A DNA stretch of 58,350 nucleotides from assembly GCA_021404565.1 (NCBI GenBank), contig JAAWWF010000046.1, positions 1 to 58,350 of the forward strand, in the 5' to 3' direction. This DNA comes from Roseivirga sp. Lineage in GTDB: Bacteria; Bacteroidota; Bacteroidia; Cytophagales; Cyclobacteriaceae. Of the stretch, positions 1-8,096 are shown one piece after another; the stretch's first letter is position 1, and every line of letters begins with the position of its first letter. The notes beneath the pieces were generated by a model that was given only the letters and a program-made list of their open reading frames with translations, made no database searches and had not been told where the DNA came from. Both the position numbers and the translations under genes were made by a program.

Positions 1-2
1 TT

Positions 3-833
3 AATAACAGGAAACCAGCGAAGCGTATTAATCAATATTTGACCACAACAGAAGATGATACAGGCGATACCCATACCTATGCGCTGGTGAGTGGTACAGG
101 AGATACAGACAATGCCTCCTTTACCATAGCAGGCGATGAACTCAAAGCAGCTGAAGCCTTCGACCTGGAAACCAAAGCCAGCTATGACATCAGGATTCAG
201 ACAGATGATGGGAGAGGAGGCACCTTCGAAAAAGCCTTCACCATTACCATTGACAATGTACCCGAAGCCGATTTGCGTATCACCGGTAACAACGATATCC
301 CAGCCACCCCGCTGGGTATCACCACCACCTTTGATATCACGATTCACAACGATGGCGATGCCACGCTCACAGTCGGTAGCATCCTTTACCCGACCGCCTT
401 TGGTGGTCCGGTATCTGGTATCACAGTAGCCCCAGCCTCCAGCGAAGTAGTCACCATGACTTTTACGCCTTCCGTAGCACAGTTGTACACAGGTGATATT
501 ACCATCAATACGAATGGGGGGACCGGTGTACTGACTGTTAGTGCAGATGGGGCAATAATAACGGGCTTAGACGATGGTCTGCTCAAGGCAGAAGCTATTA
601 AGCTCTACCCGAACCCTGCCACCGATATTGTCACCATAGACCTGTCCAAATACAATGGCAGGGCTCTGGATATTCAGCTCTATAATATGTCAGGTATCAA
701 AACCTTTGACATCAACCAGTATAAAGAAGCTATCTTGAAGCTGGATGTCTCCGGCTATCATAATGGGCTCTACCTGGTACAGTTCACCGATGGTAAGAGC
801 ACAGTACAGAAGAAAATCATGATCAGAAAATAA
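3..833 (+). CDS. C-terminal part of a giant cadherin-like T9SS surface protein (partial, 5' end outside window)
   Basis: The frame is open to the left edge of the window, so only the C-terminal ~276 residues are visible. The first ~90 residues are a cadherin-like repeat (LTTTEDDTGDTHTYALVSG... then ...FEKAFTITIDNV). An Ig-like domain of the ASPM/SPD-2/Hydin or choice-of-anchor-D kind follows (TTTFDITIHNDGDATLTVG...). The last ~75 residues are a type A T9SS sorting domain starting at KLYPNPATD and ending in KKIMIRK. The protein should therefore be exported across the outer membrane by the T9SS and held at the cell surface, where cadherin-like repeats usually serve adhesion. The next gene, 7 bp downstream, is a small lipoprotein of a family that accompanies T9SS giants elsewhere in this window. 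The family assignment is secure; the ligand is unknown. Confidence 0.85.
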   Translation, partial: NNRKPAKRINQYLTTTEDDTGDTHTYALVSGTGDTDNASFTIAGDELKAAEAFDLETKASYDIRIQTDDGRGGTFEKAFTITIDNVPEADLRITGNNDIPATPLGITTTFDITIHNDGDATLTVGSILYPTAFGGPVSGITVAPASSEVVTMTFTPSVAQLYTGDITINTNGGTGVLTVSADGAIITGLDDGLLKAEAIKLYPNPATDIVTIDLSKYNGRALDIQLYNMSGIKTFDINQYKEAILKLDVSGYHNGLYLVQFTDGKSTVQKKIMIRK

Positions 834-840
834 GACAAGC

Positions 841-1293
841 ATGAAAAAGCAATCCATACACAGACAAATACCCAGACTCATAGTTCTACTCACATTCATC
901 ATCATCTCCACCACAGCCTGTGGTGGAGATGATGATCCCACAGCCCAAGAGCTGGCCTTTGAAAAGCTGTCGGGCAGCTGGGACCTGACCCAGGGAGGCA
1001 GTATCATCATCGATGGACAGGATGCCACGGCCAACTTCACAGGCTTTGCCTTTTCTTTTACCGATGGAGGGTATAGTACCACTAATGCCGGAGACATGTT
1101 CCGTGCCAGTGGTACCTGGCAGTGGACCGATGAAGAAGCACAGCAGCTATCAGTAGATGATGGAAAAACGATTACCATTGTCACCCTGACCGAGACCAGC
1201 TTTGTCTTCACTTTTACCTCAGATGGCAATGCTGGCACTGCCAATCATGGCGAAGGCATAGCCGGTAATTATACCATCACGGTGAATCAGTAA
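841..1293 (+). CDS. small surface lipoprotein, lipocalin-like, partner of a T9SS giant
   Basis: A 150-aa protein. Residues 1-27 form a lipoprotein signal peptide ending in the lipobox STTAC. The cysteine is followed by GGDDD, resembling the acidic Bacteroidota signal for moving lipoproteins to the outer face of the outer membrane. The rest is beta-rich: a GSWDLT motif like the start of lipocalin-like domains, then YSTTNAGDMFRASGTW. The latter aligns with the YSTTNGGNPWPxxGTF block of the three lipoproteins at 20591, 36164 and 46048. Those three precede their SprB giant, whereas this one follows its giant by 7 bp, suggesting co-transcription. No enzymatic motif is visible. A chaperone, anchor or ligand-binding role is inference only. 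Confidence 0.8.
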   Translation: MKKQSIHRQIPRLIVLLTFIIISTTACGGDDDPTAQELAFEKLSGSWDLTQGGSIIIDGQDATANFTGFAFSFTDGGYSTTNAGDMFRASGTWQWTDEEAQQLSVDDGKTITIVTLTETSFVFTFTSDGNAGTANHGEGIAGNYTITVNQ

Positions 1294-1319
1294 TTCCAGT
1301 GGTTGTAGCCTGTAAATCC

Positions 1320-1342
1320 GCTTGAAGCGTCTCACTTCGAGC
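1320..1342 (+). repeat. small hairpin element
   Basis: GCTTGAAG (1320-1327) and CTTCGAGC (1335-1342) pair over 8 positions with one G-T wobble around loop CGTCTCA. The centre AGCGTCTCAC resembles the core of the hairpin at 13473-13493 (TAGCGTCTCGCTA). It lies just after the lipoprotein gene but has no T-run, so it is not a standard terminator. Confidence 0.4.
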
Positions 1343-1552
1343 TTATATCTATCAGTTGCTGACCTCAAAACGACCACATTTTTTCAATACTGAGGTAACG
1401 AAGTATCTAAAGTGGAGACTGCCATTTAGAGCAACTCATTTTTGAGGCAGACTCTCAGTTCAAAGCCTTGCTCAGAGTAAATACGCAAAACAAATTATAC
1501 CTCGATAAATATGTCGATACATGAAAAATACGCGCTAATGATTGATCTAAAG

Positions 1553-1632
1553 GGTTGGTTTCTCTATATTTGAGATACTTTGAATAGAACTAAGGAGCCT
1601 TGAACAAGCTCCGTATTTCAAAGAAACCAATC
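1553..1632 (+). ncRNA. candidate structured RNA (long stacked hairpin)
   Basis: Three stems stack on a continuous right arm. Positions 1553-1563 pair with 1622-1632 (11 bp, one G-T), 1570-1578 pair with 1613-1621 (9 bp, one G-T), and 1594-1598 pair with 1608-1612 (5 bp, all Watson-Crick). The right arm 1608-1632 is paired without a break, and the left arm carries two internal loops. Smaller hairpins follow at 1650-1687 and 1724-1740, and a terminator-like hairpin sits at 1874-1904. No convincing protein is encoded here. It does not look like tmRNA, RNase P RNA or a riboswitch that I recognise. It could instead be the remnant of a mobile element or a folded untranslated region. Confidence 0.4.
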
Positions 1633-1873
1633 GCATTGCTTCCCCTGAGGCCTTACCGGGCACTTTTCTCAATAATGGTGGGAAGGCATAAATCCAACAC
1701 CTCGACTTAAATAAAGAGATAATCATTGCTATCAGCAATGGGTATTAGCGCTTGCTTTTACCCTGAAGGCAAACGACCTGATACTGTTTGGAATCTTAAA
1801 GAAGAACCCAATCAGCTACAATATTTACGATAAATGATAATTACTTAGCTAGACAAAGTAAGAGTCGAAAGGA

Positions 1874-1904
1874 GAAGCCACCGTACGGGTGGTTTCGTTT
1901 TTTT
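1874..1904 (+). terminator. intrinsic terminator, plus strand
   Basis: GAAGCCACC (1874-1882) pairs with GGTGGTTTC (1888-1896) with one G-T pair and a 5-nt loop. Seven T follow at 1898-1904. The nearest plus-strand gene ends at 1293, about 580 bp upstream, so this terminator more likely ends a transcript that starts inside the gene-free stretch. Confidence 0.75.
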
Positions 1905-1988
1905 ATAGCCTGTAATTCAATAATCGGTATCGAATTACATGGTCATTACAAAAGCGGACTTCTTAATTATTCTAACCTATTGACTAAA

Positions 1989-3086
1989 TCACTTTCTGGC
2001 CTTCCAGATTCTACCTAGCTCATTGATGTGCCAAAAGAGTTGTGTCTGCTTCTGATTATTAACGATGCTGGCCTGGTATCTCTGGCCGTTAGGGAAAGCA
2101 TCCATAAGTAAATTGATAGATTCTCCGTTCGAATATCTCAGTGGAGTTTCTAAAAGATGCTTTAAAGAGTCTGAGTATTCTTTATGTTGTCTGAAATAAC
2201 TACGTTGAGCTCTATGAATCTGATAGAGCATCATCCTTATCTCCTGTTCTCTCTCTGATATTGCCACCTGTTGATCATCAGGTTCGATGTTTGAAACAAA
2301 CTGTACAATACCCCAAAACTCAGGCTCATGCATATTGATGACCCGCTGAGGTGACCAGACCCAGTTATGTTCTGGCAGGTTCTTTCCTGTGTCCGGGTTC
2401 TTTTTCTTTTGGTAATTCCCGTCTATAATTTCTGTATTCCACTGCACTCGTGAGAAGTTTATCCGCCACTGTTCTCCTTCGCGTGGGGGCGATTTCACCC
2501 GCATCCCGTCCTTCAGGGCCTTCCACGGAATCGCTACCTCTACCGACCAGCCCTCGTCCGTATCAGAGGCATCGTTTAAGGTTCCCTTAAGGTGAACTGC
2601 AGATTTTAAACCCTTGAAATCCCAGCCCGTAAGAGGACGTCCGCCATCGCGGTAAGGGCGGGTCAGTAGCAAATCCCAAACCGTGTTCAGGGCATTAACT
2701 TCAAACTCATGGTAGTTGTGTGTATCTCCATCCGGGTCTATGAAAATCTCAAAATCATTATCATAGAAAATAACGGCATCCCGCCTGGTTATCTTAGCCC
2801 AAAGATGAGGCTCCTCCATCTCAGCATAGAAATAGAGATAGCTGCTGTCCCAGAGCATTTTAACCCGAGTATCAAATGCCGGCCTGGGCTTTCTGTCTCC
2901 TTCGATGTCAATGAAAAAATCTGAAAAAGGGGCTTGTTGCCAGTCGGATTCAAGTGCCTGACCATCAATTTTCAGCGGGCTGAGCGTTTGATGGCAAACA
3001 TATCCTTTGGGTTCGGGAAGGGTAGGTTTTTGCCCGAATAGTCTCAGGGCCATGAGAGAAAGTAAAGCGCACAAAAAAAGCCTCAT
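1989..3086 (-). CDS. secreted carbohydrate-binding family 9-like protein
   Basis: 365 aa from the ATG at 3086. That codon is chosen because it begins a clean signal peptide (MRLFLCALLSLMALRLFGQ). An in-frame start at 3182 would overlap the transporter gene and place 32 non-signal residues in front. The mature part (about residues 35-250) matches the CBM9-like fold found in many Bacteroidota secreted proteins: LKIDGQALESDWQQA, then VKMLWDSSYLYFYAEMEEPH, DNDFEIFIDPDGD and a W/Y-rich second half. The last ~80 residues are helical and end with IHRAQRSYFRQHKEYSDSL. It is probably periplasmic or surface-exposed and binds a sugar ligand that cannot be named. It starts 49 bp after the NSS transporter stop on the same strand and may be its operon partner. 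Confidence 0.8.
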   Translation of the reverse strand: MRLFLCALLSLMALRLFGQKPTLPEPKGYVCHQTLSPLKIDGQALESDWQQAPFSDFFIDIEGDRKPRPAFDTRVKMLWDSSYLYFYAEMEEPHLWAKITRRDAVIFYDNDFEIFIDPDGDTHNYHEFEVNALNTVWDLLLTRPYRDGGRPLTGWDFKGLKSAVHLKGTLNDASDTDEGWSVEVAIPWKALKDGMRVKSPPREGEQWRINFSRVQWNTEIIDGNYQKKKNPDTGKNLPEHNWVWSPQRVINMHEPEFWGIVQFVSNIEPDDQQVAISEREQEIRMMLYQIHRAQRSYFRQHKEYSDSLKHLLETPLRYSNGESINLLMDAFPNGQRYQASIVNNQKQTQLFWHINELGRIWKARK

Positions 3087-3135
3087 GGCGTCAAAAGTAA
3101 GACTCCATAAGGCTTTTTCAATACCGTTTATCAGG

Positions 3136-4527
3136 TTATATGATACTAATTCCGAAGAACTTAAAGAGCACCGTAAGAACAAACAGAATACTCAACACTA
3201 CCGGAGCCAGATAGCCTACAGCAAAGTTCATGTATTTCTGTACAAAAGAGCCTTTGTATTTTGGTGAACCTGAAGCCAGCTCTTCATCCAGGTTGTGTTT
3301 TTTCCAGATATGTGCTGCAAAGAAGGCAATCATACAGCCACCGAGTGGTAATATACTATCGTTGGCAATAGAGGCTACAAATGACAGGAAATCGGTATCG
3401 GTACCACCGTCTTTGTAGGTAGTAAAGGCTGTGCTGAAGAAGTCAGAATAACCAAAGCCCAGCAAGGAAGGAATACCTACCACAAAGATGATCCCGGCTA
3501 CGATCCATACCGCTCTTTTTCTTCGGATGTTTAATTCATCCACCGCATAGGCAACCGGCACCTCCAGCAGCGATACCGTAGAAGTAAGCGCAGCGAAACA
3601 AAGCAGCACAAAGAAAATGGTACCAACCAGCGGACCAATTGAGCCGAGCGTTCCAAAGATTTGAGGCAGGGTTACAAAGATAAGACCGGGTCCTCCGGCA
3701 GCACCTTCCATGGTACCTCCGCTCATAAAACCGATCAGCGGGAAGATCATCATCCCTGCTATAAAAGCGATTCCCACATCAGCCAGTGTAATGAGTGCTG
3801 CTGCAGATACAATGTTTTCTTTCTTGTTTACATAGCTACCGTAGGTGATCAGTGCTCCCATACCCAAAGAAAGGGAGAAGAAGGCTTGCCCCATAGCACT
3901 GTAAATAACTCCTGCATTGATCTTGCTGAAGTCTGGTACCAGGTAGAAACGAATGCCGTCCATGGCATTATCCAGTGTGAGTGAGTAGATCACCATGCCC
4001 AGCATCATGACGATGAGCGTAGGCATTAAAAGCTTGGCTGCCTTTTCGATACCTCCGGAGACACCCCTTGATACCACAAAGGCTGTAGTAGCCATAAAGA
4101 GGGCACCATAAGCCCCAACCTTGACAATTTGTACAGTGAATGCTCCAAATTGCTCGCCTCCCCCAAAGTGACCCATGGCCATTTCGAAGATATACCCGAA
4201 GGCCCAGCCTGCAATCACATTGTAGAAAGAGAGAATGAGTACACCCGCCAGAATACCCAGCTTGCCCACCCAGGCCCAGTTTTTATAACCAAGTGCAACA
4301 AAAGCACCGGCAGGATTTTTCTCAGTCTTTCGGCCTATGGCAATCTCCGTGGCCATCACGGGAAAACACAGTACAAAACAGAAGAACAGGTAAACAACCA
4401 CAAAGGCGGCACCTCCACCTTCACCTACTTCAAAGGGGAATCCCCAGATGTTTCCCAGACCAACGGCCGAACCCGCTGCTGCTGCAATAAAACCTAACCG
4501 ACTTGAAAAGCCTCCTCTAGCTGCCAT
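3136..4527 (-). CDS. sodium-dependent transporter, NSS/SNF family
   Basis: 463 aa, a typical length for bacterial neurotransmitter:sodium symporters with the LeuT fold. The N-terminus carries the family signature in TM1: SRLGFIAAAAGSAVGLGNIW followed by GFPFEVGEGGGAAF, containing the unwound sodium/substrate-binding segment. About eleven to twelve hydrophobic helices follow, including EIAIGR after TM2 and a glycine-rich AGGPGLIFVTLPQIF loop. Family knowledge says it imports an amino acid or related solute with sodium across the inner membrane; the substrate cannot be read from sequence. The ATG at 4527 begins the conserved N-terminus (MAARGGFSSRLGF). The 186 bp between this gene and the divergent DUF819 gene would hold both promoters. 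Confidence 0.93.
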   Translation of the reverse strand: MAARGGFSSRLGFIAAAAGSAVGLGNIWGFPFEVGEGGGAAFVVVYLFFCFVLCFPVMATEIAIGRKTEKNPAGAFVALGYKNWAWVGKLGILAGVLILSFYNVIAGWAFGYIFEMAMGHFGGGEQFGAFTVQIVKVGAYGALFMATTAFVVSRGVSGGIEKAAKLLMPTLIVMMLGMVIYSLTLDNAMDGIRFYLVPDFSKINAGVIYSAMGQAFFSLSLGMGALITYGSYVNKKENIVSAAALITLADVGIAFIAGMMIFPLIGFMSGGTMEGAAGGPGLIFVTLPQIFGTLGSIGPLVGTIFFVLLCFAALTSTVSLLEVPVAYAVDELNIRRKRAVWIVAGIIFVVGIPSLLGFGYSDFFSTAFTTYKDGGTDTDFLSFVASIANDSILPLGGCMIAFFAAHIWKKHNLDEELASGSPKYKGSFVQKYMNFAVGYLAPVVLSILFVLTVLFKFFGISII

Positions 4528-4716
4528 AATAACTATTTTTCAAAACCCGAATATATGGGATTATCTCAATGTGAGCATGTCATTTATTAGAAAATGTCTG
4601 TTTGGTGTCAACGTGATCTGACTGGTCACAGGCTGTCGCTTGCTTCTGGCATATTTCGTTTGATTCTCAGCTGGAAATATTAGTTTTATAGATTGTGATC
4701 AAACAAACCCTGATTG

Positions 4717-5973
4717 ATGGAACCCATTTTTACCAATGATGCCGTAGTCCTAGGCTTTCTACTTGCTATTCTGGCTTTTGTATTTGTTACATCTTCATCT
4801 CAAAAGAAGGGATGGAAACGCTTCTATACTTTTTTTCCATCTGTTTTAGCCTGTTACTTTTTTCCGGCCCTGCTTAACTGGCCCTTGGGCATAGTCTCCG
4901 GAGAAGAGTCGCAGTTGTACTTTATGGCCTCACGTTACCTCTTGCCGGCAAGTTTAGTCTTGCTTTGTTTGAGTATCGACTTCAAGGCTATAATCAACCT
5001 GGGACCCAAAGCCCTGATTATGTTTTTCACTGCCACTGCAGGAATCATTATTGGCGGTCCTATTGCTCTAATGATCGTTTCTTCACTCAATCCGGAATGG
5101 GTAGGTGGTGCAGGCCCTGATGATATATGGAGGGGATTGACCACCGTAGCCGGAAGCTGGATTGGGGGAGGAGCCAATCAGGCAGCCATGAAAGAGATCT
5201 TTGAAGTAAGTGATGAATTGTTCAGCTCAATGATTGTTGTGGACGTGATCTGCGCTAATATCTGGATGGCCTTTTTGCTATATGGAGCTAACAATGCCAC
5301 CAAGGTAGACAAATGGCTTAAGGCCGATACTTCAGCGATAGAAAGTCTTAAGGAGAAGGTGGCAACTTTTCAAAGTTCGGTAGCCAAAATACCCACCACT
5401 GCTCAATATATGTCGCTACTGGCTCTTGTATTCGGGGCAGTAGCTATTTCACATATGGGATCTGATGTGATTACTCCATGGATGAACTCAAAAAAAGCCT
5501 TTTTAGATAAATATAACCTCAATTCACTGGCCTCCGGTTTCTTTTGGTTGATTGTTATTTCTACAACAATCGGGGTTGGCGCTTCATTTACCCGCTTTAG
5601 AAAAATGGAGGGATACGGGGCTTCCAGATTGGGTACCATCTTTATCTATGTATTGGTGGCTACCATTGGCATGAAAATGAACATTGGTGATATTTTCAAA
5701 AATCTCGAGCTATTCTATATAGGTATTATCTGGATGGCGGTACACGTAATCCTCTTAATCATAGTAGCTAAACTGATTAAGGCTCCTTCGTTTTTTGTGG
5801 CAGTAGGGAGTCAGGCTAACGTAGGAGGAGCTGCTTCGGCCCCGGTGGTGGCGGCTGCTTTCAGCCCTTCCCTGGCCGCAGTGGGTGCCTTAATGGCAGT
5901 AATGGGCTACGCGCTCGGTACTTACGGGGCGATCATTTGCGCATGGCTGATGGAGTACGCTTCGGCTGTCTGA
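4717..5973 (+). CDS. DUF819 family integral membrane protein
   Basis: 418 aa with about ten to twelve hydrophobic segments. The start is placed at the ATG at 4717; a TTG codon directly upstream (4714) is in frame but less likely. Family features include SRYLLPASLVLLCLSIDFKA, the glycine-rich GSWIGGGANQAAMKE loop and, near the C-terminus, GSQANVGGAASAPVVAAAF. DUF819 (YjcL-like) proteins resemble small-molecule or ion transporters, but no member has a substrate established well enough to transfer here. The gene is divergent from the NSS transporter. Its TGA stop directly abuts the stop codon of the convergent gene at 5974, with no intergenic base. Confidence 0.88.
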   Translation: MEPIFTNDAVVLGFLLAILAFVFVTSSSQKKGWKRFYTFFPSVLACYFFPALLNWPLGIVSGEESQLYFMASRYLLPASLVLLCLSIDFKAIINLGPKALIMFFTATAGIIIGGPIALMIVSSLNPEWVGGAGPDDIWRGLTTVAGSWIGGGANQAAMKEIFEVSDELFSSMIVVDVICANIWMAFLLYGANNATKVDKWLKADTSAIESLKEKVATFQSSVAKIPTTAQYMSLLALVFGAVAISHMGSDVITPWMNSKKAFLDKYNLNSLASGFFWLIVISTTIGVGASFTRFRKMEGYGASRLGTIFIYVLVATIGMKMNIGDIFKNLELFYIGIIWMAVHVILLIIVAKLIKAPSFFVAVGSQANVGGAASAPVVAAAFSPSLAAVGALMAVMGYALGTYGAIICAWLMEYASAV

Positions 5974-6540
5974 TTAACGTTGGTCTATAAGCTCAATAAC
6001 ACGTTTATAGCGGTCAACCAGCTCTTTTTCCATACCATTGAGAATGCGTAACCAGTAAACCTGATTTGATTTTCCATTGGGTTGATTTAAAAAACCCATC
6101 AGCCGATCCTCTATCGATAGCAACCGATCTTGTATATAGTAGCAGCGGGTAATCTCATTGGCCATGGTGATTTCTATTTCACTGAGTACATTGGTGCTTT
6201 TGGAGATTTCATAGGCTGAATTGTTGGAGGAGATTGTCATAAACCTGGCGGCAAAATCCTGAACGGAATAGTCCGGGTTATAAGTCATTAAAGAGTCATG
6301 GCTGTTGAGTATTTCGTCTTGAAAACTTGTCAGGGAAGTAATACGATCGAGGTTATATCGCATTTCGTTTTCAATGTTCTCCAGCACTTTTTCAGTCAGG
6401 CTATGCCTTTTCAGTCGGGCACCCAGGCCTTCGAGCCAAAAGGCAATGGTAACACCAATGACCACAATGGTCAATTCTTTAAGGTAATTCTTCCAGATTT
6501 TACTCAACTTGTTCGTTCTCATGGGCATTAATACTCTCAT
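5974..6540 (-). CDS. small membrane-anchored protein resembling DUF6090
   Basis: 188 aa from the ATG at 6540 (an in-frame TTG at 6546 is less likely; ATG codons at 6528 and 6522 are also possible). The N-terminus has a short basic segment and one membrane helix (YLKELTIVVIGVTIAFWLEG), followed by a charged, mostly helical domain. This layout, YxxEIxxVVIGxxIA then a helical tail, is typical of the Bacteroidota DUF6090-type proteins, whose function is unknown. The stop touches the stop of the convergent DUF819 gene, so no separate terminator fits between them. The 87-aa membrane protein gene lies 52 bp upstream on the same strand. Confidence 0.7.
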   Translation of the reverse strand: MRVLMPMRTNKLSKIWKNYLKELTIVVIGVTIAFWLEGLGARLKRHSLTEKVLENIENEMRYNLDRITSLTSFQDEILNSHDSLMTYNPDYSVQDFAARFMTISSNNSAYEISKSTNVLSEIEITMANEITRCYYIQDRLLSIEDRLMGFLNQPNGKSNQVYWLRILNGMEKELVDRYKRVIELIDQR

Positions 6541-6592
6541 CTGCAAGACGATGCGGGTATCTGCTCATTACAATGAGAACTGCCATGTAGAA

Positions 6593-6856
6593 TCAGGGGT
6601 TTCTGGACTCAATCTCCAATTGTATCTTCTTACGGATGGGGTTAAAGATGACCAGGGGTAAGGCTATACCAAAGGTGATCAGGAAGGGAATAAGCTGAAA
6701 GACCTGCATATTATCCTTGGTCAGGGCGGCAACCGTAATAATAATAATCGATACAATGGTCAGGACAAGCATCCTTACCTGAAGCCTCTTGAAGTATCTC
6801 TTCTTCTTCTCTAAAACCTCCAGGGTGTATTGTGAAAATTCGTTGACTTGTGACAT
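6593..6856 (-). CDS. small two-helix membrane protein, unknown
   Basis: 87 aa: about 25 mostly charged residues (EVLEKKKRYFKRLQVR), then two hydrophobic helices (MLVLTIVSIIIITVAAL and FQLIPFLITFGIALPLVIF), and a basic end (NPIRKKIQLEIESRNP). The layout resembles many short Bacteroidota inner-membrane proteins without assigned function. It sits between the OmpA-type gene (53 bp upstream) and the DUF6090-like gene (52 bp downstream), all on the minus strand, so a three-gene transcription unit is possible. Coding status is supported by the clear membrane pattern and an ATG start. Confidence 0.65.
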   Translation of the reverse strand: MSQVNEFSQYTLEVLEKKKRYFKRLQVRMLVLTIVSIIIITVAALTKDNMQVFQLIPFLITFGIALPLVIFNPIRKKIQLEIESRNP

Positions 6857-6909
6857 ATGGACGAATAGGTCTGTTCTGTTCGATGTAATGCTATGAATAA
6901 AGCTTTTGT

Positions 6910-7866
6910 TTAATAGTTTTCCAAAATCTGGAAAAGCTCATCAAGCTTGGGAGTCAGAATAATCTCCGTACGCCTGTTCAATGCTTTGTTCTCAGCGGTA
7001 TCATTTTCAGCTATGGGAATGTATTCGCCTTTTCCTGAAGCGGTCACAATCTTAGGGTTTACACCATTGTCTACCAGTATTTTTACAATAGAGGTGGCCC
7101 GCATTACGCTGAGGTCCCAATTGTCGCTCATATACTGAGATTTTCTGGAGATAGGCACATTGTCTGTATGTCCCTCAACTACCACGTTCAGATCCGAATT
7201 GCCGCTGAGCACGCCTGCCAGCTGTTTCAACGCGGTAACTCCTTTGGTATCTACCTTGGTGCTACCTGAACCAAACAAAAGCTTTTCGGCAAGAGAAACA
7301 TAGACCTTTCCATTTTTTACCTCTACTGAGAGATCACCTTCGCTGAAATTCAGCAGAGCATCAGTTACCTTTTTCTTTAGCTGCTGCACTGCCTGATCTT
7401 TCTCGGCAATCAGGCGTTCCAGCTCGGCTACCCTTGCTTCTCTTTTCGACAGATCTTCAGCAAGCTCCTCATTCTTCTTACGTTCCACCTCCAGGTCATC
7501 TTCAATGGCCAGCAGACGTTGCTGCTGCTTACCCAGGTCTCTGTTGAGCTGACCGCTGTTGGAAAGCAGGTTATCGTACAGCTGTTTGATTCGGTTATAC
7601 TCCGACTTAACTTCTTTCAGCTCTTTATCCACAATATCAAAGTCCGACTGTAGAGCGTCCTTGTCTTTGCTCAGGTTGGCAAGCTGTACTTCGAGTCGGT
7701 TCAGTTTTTCATTGGCAATATCCATTTGCTCCTCGAGGGTAGCCTTCTGGTTTTCCAATGTGGTTTTCTCGCTGGCAAGGGCGTCATATTCTTTTTGAGC
7801 TACACAAGAGCTCATGGCAAAGACGATAAACAGCAGCGTGGGGAGGTAAAAGTGTTTAATCTTCAT
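6910..7866 (-). CDS. OmpA/MotB-type peptidoglycan-binding lipoprotein with long coiled coil
   Basis: 318 aa. Residues 1-21 are a lipoprotein signal peptide ending in AMSSC. Residues ~25-170 form a long heptad-rich coiled coil (many E/K/L/Q, e.g. ASEKTTLENQKATLEEQMD). Residues ~185-310 are an OmpA C-terminal domain: VVVEGHTDNVPI, then LSVMRATSIVKILVDNGVNP and the NRRTEIIL ending. Family knowledge says this domain grips the diaminopimelate of peptidoglycan, so the protein probably tethers the outer membrane to the cell wall through a rod-like spacer. Such proteins are often annotated as flagellar-motor-like (MotB), but nothing here suggests a motor. Confidence 0.9.
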   Translation of the reverse strand: MKIKHFYLPTLLFIVFAMSSCVAQKEYDALASEKTTLENQKATLEEQMDIANEKLNRLEVQLANLSKDKDALQSDFDIVDKELKEVKSEYNRIKQLYDNLLSNSGQLNRDLGKQQQRLLAIEDDLEVERKKNEELAEDLSKREARVAELERLIAEKDQAVQQLKKKVTDALLNFSEGDLSVEVKNGKVYVSLAEKLLFGSGSTKVDTKGVTALKQLAGVLSGNSDLNVVVEGHTDNVPISRKSQYMSDNWDLSVMRATSIVKILVDNGVNPKIVTASGKGEYIPIAENDTAENKALNRRTEIILTPKLDELFQILENY

Positions 7867-8096
7867 GTTAATGTTATTGGGTAAGGCAAATATCTACATT
7901 CTGTACCAATTAAGCACCCCAAATACTTCAGGAACGGTAGCAGACGATAAATTTGTGATCAGGACAATCAGATAGGTATGCTTTTTCCAACGGCTGTAAC
8001 TAAAATGAGTTCTGTTTATCGTGATTTGCGGTTGCTCATCGAAGAAATTATGCTGCATGCATAATATTTTTTATCTTTCACCTTAACCTATAATAG

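Noticed and set aside
690-1244. Minus-strand frame of 184 codons opposite the lipoprotein
   Set aside because: A shadow of two well supported plus-strand genes with clear sorting and lipobox motifs.
3087-3182. Longer start for the CBM9-like protein
   Set aside because: It would overlap the NSS transporter gene and bury the signal peptide behind 32 unsuitable residues.
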